A model generated the notes under the pieces. The model did no database searches. It was given only the letters and a program-made list of their open reading frames with translations, and was not told the origin of the DNA. From contig JAGVIJ010000055.1 of the NCBI GenBank assembly GCA_020056125.1, positions 1 through 6,617 of the forward strand: 6,617 bases of DNA. The letters are read 5' to 3'. This document shows, one piece after another, positions 1 through 5,763 of the stretch. How positions within the stretch are numbered: the first letter of the stretch is position 1; every line of letters begins with the position of its first letter. Source of the stretch: a bacterium (lineage in GTDB: Bacteria > Patescibacteriota > Patescibacteriia > 2-12-FULL-60-25). The position numbers and the translations under genes are program-made.

Positions 1-1109
1 GTGCCGCCAATGACAATGTCTGTGGTGGAGGTGGTGTTTCTAGCAAGATCCGTGGAAGCTGTATAGGTCCAGTTTAGATCTGCAATCCCTCCGGCCGCCT
101 GACAATTCGTCCCGTCCTCCAAACACACTGATTGTCCGCCCACGATTACATCGGTCTGCACATAAATCGTGCTTGAGGCATAAATATTTCTCCACGCCTT
201 ATCAAACGCGCCGAGATCGTAATTGTTATTTGCAAACGGATTCACATTGCCAGTTGAAGTTACTCCTCCGGCATGGACTGTGGATGATGCGAAGATGGAT
301 CCCCAAGAATAAATTGCACTGCCCAGACTAAACGAGTTGTTGGTAAACGGATTGAAATTGGATTGCACGCCCGCATTCACCGTCAAAGTGTCGGCCGCGG
401 CATTGCCCAAAATAATATTTCCGTTGGACGCCAGGTTGCCCGTGGTGGTGACATTGCCCGTGCGCGAAACTGTGAATACTTCCGCGCTGTTGGAGCCTTT
501 GATTAAATAATCATACGCATCCGAGGTGCCTGAAGTGGAAATATATAACGCGGTTCGATCACTCAAGGCCGCATCAGTGTTTTGTTGCCTAAGATTGAAC
601 AGCGTGCCGCCGGATGTAACTGACGAAGAAGCGTACTGGCCTTGTAGCGTTTCAGCCACAAAGGCATAAGGAACTCCGGTTAGGCGTTTGCGCGGGGTCA
701 TTTCTGAATCACTGCCCACGGTAATGCCCAGATACAGCTCGGACTGGAACCAATCAATGCTCAACGCATTCTGTCCAGCGTCTGTATCGCCCAGCTGAAC
801 AGTAAACAGCCCATTTTCGACTGTAACGCTAACAGCGGACGGAGCCACAGTGGTTCCCGCGGCCGTCCACAACCTGTTTCCGCCGGTCGCCGCGTCATAA
901 ATTGAGAATTTAACGCTATATGACGCGTTGGAAACAGGTATATTGCTCGCATTCAGCAACTTTGCTTGGTAATTTAATTGCTTATTTACAGCAGGTGCGG
1001 CCAAGGTGGTCTTTTGGTCGCATACGCTAAAAATAACGCTAATTGTTATTACCGCGATTAATATTCTAAGAAATTGTGCCTTAAAAGTGGCACGATACAT
1101 ATCAAGCAT
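1..1109 (-). CDS. Secreted tail-fibre-like repeat surface protein, truncated at left window edge
   Basis: This reading frame is open from an ATG at 1109 to the window edge, giving 369 complete codons without a stop, so the C-terminus is missing. Residues 11-29 form a hydrophobic signal or anchor segment, with possible signal peptidase sites around Ala38-Ala40. Residues 45-155 form a beta domain that includes NYQAKLLNAS, ENGLFTVQLGD and the end motif KRLTGVPYAFVAETLQG. From about 185 the protein becomes low-complexity beta repeats (TGNVTTTGNLASNG), with two related 25-residue units at 253-277 and 290-314. A 'VCLEDGTNC' insert at 328-336 holds two Cys that could form a disulfide. This style recurs in Patescibacteria proteins annotated as tail-fibre or hypothetical; I infer an extended surface fibre or adhesin. 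The start is uncertain: AAAAGGG is too close to the ATG at 1109 but about 10 nt from a second in-frame ATG at 1100. The gene is separated from the upstream operon by a terminator and has its own leader. Confidence 0.85.
   Translation of the reverse strand, partial: MLDMYRATFKAQFLRILIAVITISVIFSVCDQKTTLAAPAVNKQLNYQAKLLNASNIPVSNASYSVKFSIYDAATGGNRLWTAAGTTVAPSAVSVTVENGLFTVQLGDTDAGQNALSIDWFQSELYLGITVGSDSEMTPRKRLTGVPYAFVAETLQGQYASSSVTSGGTLFNLRQQNTDAALSDRTALYISTSGTSDAYDYLIKGSNSAEVFTVSRTGNVTTTGNLASNGNIILGNAAADTLTVNAGVQSNFNPFTNNSFSLGSAIYSWGSIFASSTVHAGGVTSTGNVNPFANNNYDLGAFDKAWRNIYASSTIYVQTDVIVGGQSVCLEDGTNCQAAGGIADLNWTYTASTDLARNTTSTTDIVIGG
168..353 (-). repeat. Two tandem 37-residue protein repeats in the fibre-like protein
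   Basis: Residues 253-277 (353-279) and 290-314 (242-168) align without gaps at an offset of 37 residues. Both begin NPF(T/A)NN, carry a central LG and a conserved Trp, and end with an aromatic residue followed by ASST. The DNA is shared only locally (for example aaacggatt at the start of each unit), so this is an old protein-level duplication rather than a recent DNA repeat. Similar units may continue beyond the left edge. Confidence 0.7.
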
Positions 1110-1246
1110 GCCCTTTTGATTACACAGAATCAAAAAGCTTAATACATGAGAAACTTATTCACACGTCCTTGATGTATCGCGACAAACCACTTAGGTCGTT
1201 ACACGACCGTCGCCATACCTCCGCGTATGAGTTACTTCATGTACAC
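1110..1246 (-). promoter_or_regulatory. Predicted structured 5' leader RNA of the fibre-like gene (unassigned class)
   Basis: Read on the minus strand, this non-coding stretch holds several complementary segments. GTATGGCGAC (1218-1209) pairs with GTCGCGATAC (1183-1174) with one G-G mismatch. It encloses a perfect GGTCGT-gta-ACGACC hairpin (1208-1194, stem arms of 6 bases) and a 10-nt one-sided bulge. TACATGA near the predicted 5' end (1243-1237) pairs perfectly with TCATGTA (1149-1143) and could close the whole leader. Two alternatives compete: CATAC (1229-1225) with GTATG (1218-1214), and ATACAT (1177-1172) with ATGTAT (1147-1142). A final hairpin covers the candidate ribosome-binding site. 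No motif of a riboswitch class I know is recognisable. Helices are by-eye pairing; no folding energy was computed. Confidence 0.45.
1112..1137 (-). promoter_or_regulatory. Hairpin sequestering the candidate Shine-Dalgarno of the fibre-like gene
   Basis: On the minus strand TTTTGATT (1135-1128) and AATCAAAA (1121-1114) form a perfect 8-bp stem with a 6-nt loop. A U-G and a C-G pair extend it to ten pairs. The 3' arm contains AAAAGGG (1117-1111), the only purine-rich ribosome-binding candidate before the start codons at 1109 and 1100. Folding would hide it from the ribosome, as in translation-controlling leaders. The function is inferred from pairing alone. Confidence 0.5.
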
Positions 1247-1251
1247 CATTA

Positions 1252-1260
1252 ATAATAGCA
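1252..1260 (-). promoter_or_regulatory. Candidate extended -10 promoter for the fibre-like gene
   Basis: The minus strand reads TGCTATTAT, an extended -10 (TGn plus a hexamer one base off TATAAT), just downstream of an A-rich tract (1262-1270). No good -35 hexamer lies 16-18 nt further upstream (AAAAGC at 1280-1275). Transcription would begin near 1246-1245, which coincides with the 5' arm of the leader's closing helix and fits the leader model. An independent promoter is expected because a terminator lies upstream. Confidence 0.4.
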
Positions 1261-1365
1261 AATTTTTTTTCTCTGCTTTTCGGCCTATTTTTGATGTATT
1301 TAAATAAATAGCTGAATATATGCCTGTTGATAAAGTGTGGACGAAAGTAAAATGGCTAATTTGAC

Positions 1366-1387
1366 AAAAAATAACCCAAAGGGTTAT
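1366..1387 (-). terminator. Rho-independent terminator of the three-gene operon
   Basis: On the minus strand ATAACCC (1387-1381), a TTT loop (1380-1378) and GGGTTAT (1377-1371) form a perfect 7-bp hairpin. A run of T follows directly (1370-1366, continuing from the last T of the stem). It begins 21 nt after the TAA stop of the large fibronectin/CnaB gene. The plus-strand reading lacks a T-run after the stem, so it acts in one direction only. The stem is short with only three G-C pairs, so efficiency may be moderate. Confidence 0.75.
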
Positions 1388-1408
1388 CCACAAATGTATT
1401 CCAAATAA

Positions 1409-4400
1409 TTAACTCAACGGTTGAGCAAAAGGGTTAACAGGTTGCACTAAAACCGGCTTTTTTAAAGGAATGTTCTGATCAATCAAAGATTCGTCCTTGG
1501 CCGTCAAATCTAAGTCCGGCGAAATGTATTTAGCATAGCCCGGCTTCTCCGCCATCAAATAATACACGTTCTTTCGAGCCAAAAACCCATATTTGCCGCT
1601 GTTATCAGTGACCTGCGTCTCCAAAACCTTATTAAACTTCTTATCCAAAATACGCACCACAGCCTGTGCAACCGGCTTTTTGGTCTCTTCATCAAACACA
1701 ATACCCCAACCCTTAACCTTCTTTTGCACAGATAGGCGTCGGAAAATGAAGAATATGACCCCTTGAAAGGCCAATAACCCGCCCACCAACCAGGTTGGAG
1801 AGATAACAAACGTGATCAACGCTGTAACAATGGAAATAAACGCAATCTTAGATTGAACCTTGCGCAAAATCTTTTTAATTAAGATTTTACGAGGAGTTTC
1901 AACTCTTTCCACCGGATCCATGGGGATATTATGCGAAATAGTCTCGCCTTCTTGCGTGGTTAAAAGCTCGCCATGATACAAACCTAAGAAATCCACATCC
2001 GTGGCTTCTCCCTTAAGGTATTGCGTCGGAAAAAGAAATCCGGGCTTCACTACCTCCATCAAATATCCCCCGGTCTTGGCAAGAAATGAATATCTACCGG
2101 CTCGATCCGTGACTCTGGTTTGTATCAATACCTTGGTTTCAGCATGTTGCAAGCGCACAATAGCCAAATCCAACGGTTGTTTGGACAAAGAGTTATAAAC
2201 CACACCCCACTTTTCACGCCGTCGCTTGCCGAGCAGCATAAGAGGCTGTGTGAATAAGAACTGCAGATATACCAATAAATTAAAGAACGGCAGAGCTGTG
2301 GCCATGTTAATCACAGCCACGGTCATAATTGCCGGGGATACTTTTGTCTCTACCGCTTGTTTGACTTCGGGCGTTTGTATAAAGGCTCGGGCATCAGTCA
2401 CGCCAGCCGCAATCTTCTCTCCCACATTAACAGCCACTGCAATTGCATTTTCAGCCAATGGCAAATCCGGATTAATCACGTCCCTAAGCGGCTTGGCCGC
2501 AACTACCAATCCAATGGTTTCGCCCACCACGTTTTTAGAGATGGTTCTGTCCGGCGTGCGCTTGGCTTGATAACCATCCTTATTCACTTGAATGTAATAT
2601 CGTCCATTCGGAACAATAAATACATATTCGCCATTGGTTCCGGTGAACACCGGGTTGCTTTGATTGTACGGCGCCGCGTTCCATATTACCCATCCGCCAT
2701 TATCAACGTACAAACTAACGATGGCGCCGACCACCGGCTCATTGCTTTGACCCACCATCAACTCTTGCACCACGCGGCCGCCCACTTGTGAAAAAAGATT
2801 GTATTCGGATTCAGCTGAACCGCCTCCTTTAAACGTTACAGAAACCGCGACCTTGTGCTGGCCGGAAGTCGGTACGATAAAAGTACCGACAAAAGATGTG
2901 GCGTCCGGGCTGGGCGCCAAATTATAAACCGATTGGTCCACCACCAAATAAGCCGCCTCTGGTTCAGCGCCCAATCCTCCCGTGGGCACCACAACCGTTA
3001 CAGCTGAACCGCCAATCGCACCCAGCTCCTTCATGTAATCCGGGATCAATTCCACGGTTCCGCCGGCTCCATAAAAAATCGGCGAAATCTTTATCACCTC
3101 TCCTTGGGGTGTGGGCGTTGGCTCCACAGGCACAGGCGAGAGCCCGGGCACTGGCGCGGGCGCAGGCGGTGGCGCCGGAGTTGGTTCGGGCGCCGGTGTC
3201 GGCTCTGGTTCTGGCTCGGGCACCGGAGGAGGCGCTACCGGGCCAACGAGCATGGCTTGAGCCAAAGCGCCGGAAGAAAAATTATCATGATAATCAAAAG
3301 TGAAAATTCCATAATAATAAGTTGTGCCATTAATCACTCCTGTGTCATTGAACGATGCGCCTTGGCCTGAAAAAATTAAATCCCCATCATCCTTGTTGCC
3401 GGGATATGTATCAGTCCGTCGCTTAATTACCACACCCGCCAAATCCGCATCCGGAGGCAAGACCCAGTTTAAATGCACCACGCCATTTTCGCCCGTGGCT
3501 TGAAAATCACTCGCGTTGGCCGGCGGAGTCATGTCCGACACGGTCACAAAAGTCAGGTCAGTCGAGGCAGTCGCGTTATTCATTGAATCGCGCGACGAAA
3601 TTACAAAATGATACAGCGTGCTTTGATCCAAACCCACAATTAAGACCGAGTGTTGTAAAACCGAACCCGGCTGAATGACAAACAAACCATATTGATTGGT
3701 GGTGCCATAATCCACCCGAGAATCTGCCAGCTCATCCGTGGTCCAGGTCACGCGCGCTGATACGTCCGTGATATCCAATACTTGAATGCCGGAAATTTCC
3801 GGAGGATTGTCATAACCCAATGTGGTAAAAGTATAATCGCCCGAAGTGATGGTGTTGTACGCTTCATCGCGCGAAGTAATTTTTAAATGATAAGTAGTGC
3901 TGGAAGTCAGCCCGGGCAAAATTAATGAGTGTGCTTTCGAATAGGCCATGTCTGTCACCGTGCCGCTGGCATAACTTGTAGTGATGCCATACTCCACTTT
4001 TGAATCTGAATTTTCATCTGTATTCCAAATCACGGTCGCCGAACCCTGCGTGATATTAATCACCTGAACGCCGGAAATCGTAGGCGCGATTAAATCGCCG
4101 GGTTGCGGCACGGGCGGTGAGGGCACTTCTGCGGTTTGCGCAACCGTGGCCGACACGCTGACCTGATCATTATCCACTATAACAACAGCCATGTCCGCAA
4201 AATCACCGAAGGTGCCGCTTAAAATATTTTGCGCGGTCTGAACTGAAGCTGGATTGGTAATTTTATTAACTCCGCCTGAAGCATTGGTGCCGATACGAAG
4301 CGTGACCCAATCGTTGGCCGTAACTTCTCCGGCCGCGGCATCCGTAGGCGCCGTGAAAGTTATAGTGCTGGCGCCAATACTCACGCCCCAAACACCGGCC

Positions 4401-4726
4401 GCAGCCGAAGCCGCCAATGTTTCACTGGTTTCCAAACCCGTGGACGGTCCGTGCAATAAATCAATATCTCCCACGCCCACACTGCCCAAACTAAAATCAC
4501 TATCAAAAGTTAAGATAATAGTATCGGTCGGCGCATCCACACCGCTCGGCGTAATAAAGCGCACCGTGTGATTGGCTGTGGCGCTGATAATTTGCCGCGA
4601 GACCGCATAGCTGACTGATGTAGCCAGTGATGCCTGAACCGCACCGGCCAGCCACAACCAACCGAACACTGTTGCCAATGTGATTAGCGCTAATTGAATC
4701 TTAATTATTTTATCAAACTTGCTCAT
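1409..4726 (-). CDS. Giant envelope protein: fibronectin III, Pro-rich linker and interleaved CnaB-like/membrane modules
   Basis: The product has 1105 residues. Residues 1-33 are a signal peptide (basic start, hydrophobic core, cut near VQA/SLA). Residues 40-190 form an Ala/Thr/Val-rich beta domain of unassigned family. Fibronectin III modules lie near 213-303 and 308-397, both with the ATV.W.TDE..DS.V.YG and GL...T.YH..I.SRD signatures, and a divergent third at 400-492. Residues 496-541 are a Pro-rich spacer and 542-645 another beta region. CnaB/carboxypeptidase-regulatory-like modules lie at 647-745, 838-937 and 1003-1090, with TD..G.Y.F or T..GEY.F signatures. Membrane segments are at about 799-832 and a hairpin at 961-995, each followed by basic residues. 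No LPXTG motif is seen. By the positive-inside rule the last two CnaB-like modules would be cytoplasmic. The ATG lies 8 nt after the upstream stop with no clear Shine-Dalgarno, suggesting translational coupling. The role is inferred to be an adhesive or scaffolding surface protein; no catalytic motif was seen. Confidence 0.9.
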   Translation of the reverse strand: MSKFDKIIKIQLALITLATVFGWLWLAGAVQASLATSVSYAVSRQIISATANHTVRFITPSGVDAPTDTIILTFDSDFSLGSVGVGDIDLLHGPSTGLETSETLAASAAAGVWGVSIGASTITFTAPTDAAAGEVTANDWVTLRIGTNASGGVNKITNPASVQTAQNILSGTFGDFADMAVVIVDNDQVSVSATVAQTAEVPSPPVPQPGDLIAPTISGVQVINITQGSATVIWNTDENSDSKVEYGITTSYASGTVTDMAYSKAHSLILPGLTSSTTYHLKITSRDEAYNTITSGDYTFTTLGYDNPPEISGIQVLDITDVSARVTWTTDELADSRVDYGTTNQYGLFVIQPGSVLQHSVLIVGLDQSTLYHFVISSRDSMNNATASTDLTFVTVSDMTPPANASDFQATGENGVVHLNWVLPPDADLAGVVIKRRTDTYPGNKDDGDLIFSGQGASFNDTGVINGTTYYYGIFTFDYHDNFSSGALAQAMLVGPVAPPPVPEPEPEPTPAPEPTPAPPPAPAPVPGLSPVPVEPTPTPQGEVIKISPIFYGAGGTVELIPDYMKELGAIGGSAVTVVVPTGGLGAEPEAAYLVVDQSVYNLAPSPDATSFVGTFIVPTSGQHKVAVSVTFKGGGSAESEYNLFSQVGGRVVQELMVGQSNEPVVGAIVSLYVDNGGWVIWNAAPYNQSNPVFTGTNGEYVFIVPNGRYYIQVNKDGYQAKRTPDRTISKNVVGETIGLVVAAKPLRDVINPDLPLAENAIAVAVNVGEKIAAGVTDARAFIQTPEVKQAVETKVSPAIMTVAVINMATALPFFNLLVYLQFLFTQPLMLLGKRRREKWGVVYNSLSKQPLDLAIVRLQHAETKVLIQTRVTDRAGRYSFLAKTGGYLMEVVKPGFLFPTQYLKGEATDVDFLGLYHGELLTTQEGETISHNIPMDPVERVETPRKILIKKILRKVQSKIAFISIVTALITFVISPTWLVGGLLAFQGVIFFIFRRLSVQKKVKGWGIVFDEETKKPVAQAVVRILDKKFNKVLETQVTDNSGKYGFLARKNVYYLMAEKPGYAKYISPDLDLTAKDESLIDQNIPLKKPVLVQPVNPFAQPLS
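1457..2215 (-). repeat. Duplicated CnaB-like modules 2 and 3 separated by a membrane hairpin
   Basis: Residues 839-904 and 1006-1071 align at a constant offset of 167. Roughly a third of positions are identical by eye, including WG, KxP, VTD, GxYxFLA and KPG. Each copy follows a membrane segment and a basic cluster (KRRREK at 834-839; RR and KKVK at 996-1005). The unit 'membrane segment, basic cluster, CnaB-like domain' therefore appears to have duplicated as a whole. A more distant related module sits at 647-745 on the other side of the first membrane segment. Confidence 0.65.
3104..3241 (-). repeat. Pro/Ala/Glu-rich linker of the large envelope protein
   Basis: Residues 496-541 are built from short PEP, PAP and PTP units, encoded by GC-rich near-repeats of ccggcg/ggctctggt type. 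Such stretches act as stiff spacers in bacterial surface proteins. Here it separates the fibronectin modules from the membrane-proximal half. The DNA is a likely site of length variation between strains. Arg/Trp-rich reading frames on the opposite strand are only its antisense. Confidence 0.8.
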
Positions 4727-4734
4727 TAACGTTT

Positions 4735-5763
4735 TTATTTTGCCTGTTTCATGTGCCGTCCCAAAGCTCGCATCACCACCATTCGATTATAACCTTTGAT
4801 CATCAACCAAATAAGAATCAGACCGACTAAAATCAACAAACCCGAGCGCCAAGGTATGACCCAAAAAGTTAATTGCGCGGCCAACGACAAATTGGAACGG
4901 CCGTAGTTGGCTTGCAAGTCAGCCGTATAACGGCCTAAAGCAAAATTCTTCCATTCATTTTTTAAGCCGGCCAACGCCCCGGATCCCTGCGGCGCCGCAA
5001 CCTTAATCCAAGCTGTCTCGAGCCGTCGCAAACCATTGGGCAATACCGTGGCTTCAGTTGGATTGAGCGGCACGTTTTCTACAACTTGACCGAAAATATT
5101 TTTTATCACGATTTGCCCTTGCGGCCTTAAATGCACGTTGCCCAAATTCTGAATGCGCAGAATAAAGCTGGCCGGCAAACTGTTGTAAAGTCTGTTTGGC
5201 GAGCTAAAATCTTTTATCTCGGCCGACTCCACGATTTTACCCGGCACGCGCACCAAAAACAGAGCTCCGGTTTTAGTCCCAACACCAACCGCGGTCGCGC
5301 CCTCACCGGCTGACGGCTGGGTGGAAAAAAACACCGCCGCATAGTGCCCGCCCGGCGCAGCATCCGTCGGCACCCGAACGCTGTAATGCACGGCCTGAAC
5401 TTCGTTCGATTTTAAAGTAATGCTTTCCACTTCCGGCTTAATCCATGCGGCCAAATCCGTGAGTTGATTGTCGGTAACAAATTCCTGTTGGCCCTCTTCA
5501 CCTTTAGACACGAAATTCTGTGCGGAAATAAAATACGTGGCTGCTGCCGGGCCGGTATTTTGCAACGTAATCACGCCATCTTGAGCTTGGCCGCGTTCAA
5601 TTTCCAAATCAATCATCACCGGCGAAATGGCAATCGCCTGGGCAGACTGGGTCACGGCAAAAAATAATATACAAACGTTCGCAAGAAGCATGGCCGACCG
5701 AAAATATAACCGTGACATAAAATTAAAAGTTTGGAGTAACCGTGTAATAAATGATTTGCGCAT
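4735..5763 (-). CDS. DUF916/DUF3324-like membrane-anchored envelope protein
   Basis: The product has 342 residues from the first ATG. A signal peptide ends near 'QSAQA/IAISP' (residue 43). Residues 45-165 resemble the DUF916 (WxL-protein peptidoglycan-binding) fold: SPVMIDLEIERGQ, an LQNTG strand and PTDAAPGGHYAAVFFS. Residues 190-300 resemble DUF3324: IQNLGNVHLRPQGQIVIKN and a VLPNGLRR segment. One membrane helix (about 306-323) precedes a short basic tail (KGYNRM..RALGRHMKQAK), so the bulk lies outside the cell. In Firmicutes, DUF916 proteins pair with WxL proteins at the cell wall, and the upstream neighbour here is a plausible counterpart. Two starts compete. ATG 5763 has GGGAGG 5 nt upstream but overlaps the previous gene by 41 nt. 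ATG 5718 gives a compact 28-residue signal peptide 4 nt after the previous stop but lacks a Shine-Dalgarno. The domain names are remembered similarity, not a search result. Confidence 0.88.
   Translation of the reverse strand: MRKSFITRLLQTFNFMSRLYFRSAMLLANVCILFFAVTQSAQAIAISPVMIDLEIERGQAQDGVITLQNTGPAAATYFISAQNFVSKGEEGQQEFVTDNQLTDLAAWIKPEVESITLKSNEVQAVHYSVRVPTDAAPGGHYAAVFFSTQPSAGEGATAVGVGTKTGALFLVRVPGKIVESAEIKDFSSPNRLYNSLPASFILRIQNLGNVHLRPQGQIVIKNIFGQVVENVPLNPTEATVLPNGLRRLETAWIKVAAPQGSGALAGLKNEWKNFALGRYTADLQANYGRSNLSLAAQLTFWVIPWRSGLLILVGLILIWLMIKGYNRMVVMRALGRHMKQAK

Noticed and set aside
761..952. A 63-codon minus-strand frame within the fibre-like gene
   Set aside because: It lies wholly inside the long open frame 1-1109 in another phase. 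That long frame has a signal peptide and recognisable repeats, so the short one is a shadow.
1014..1035. Lipoprotein signal (Cys30) in the fibre-like protein
   Set aside because: The residues before Cys30 (FSV) do not fit a lipobox, which needs G, A or S at -1. A signal peptidase I site near Ala38-Ala40 fits better.
1199..1216. Mini-ORF MATVV in the leader, preceded by GGAGG
   Set aside because: The GGAGG is only 1 nt from the ATG, too close to serve it, and both lie within complementary arms. A five-codon leader peptide cannot be excluded but has no positive support.
1361..1389. Perfect TTGACA on the plus strand as a -35 box
   Set aside because: The hexamer 17 nt downstream (TTATCC) is a poor -10, no plus-strand gene follows, and the sequence forms part of the minus-strand terminator region.
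1110..1408. Replication origin in the AT-rich gap
   Set aside because: Only two consensus DnaA boxes are present. Both overlap other explanations (terminator, leader), and no dnaA, dnaN or rpmH neighbour is visible.
2896..3370. Plus-strand reading frames opposite the Pro-rich linker, with Arg/Trp- or Ala/Arg-rich products
   Set aside because: They are antisense to a low-complexity, GC-rich coding stretch, which removes stops by composition. They lack a ribosome-binding site, promoter or domain features.
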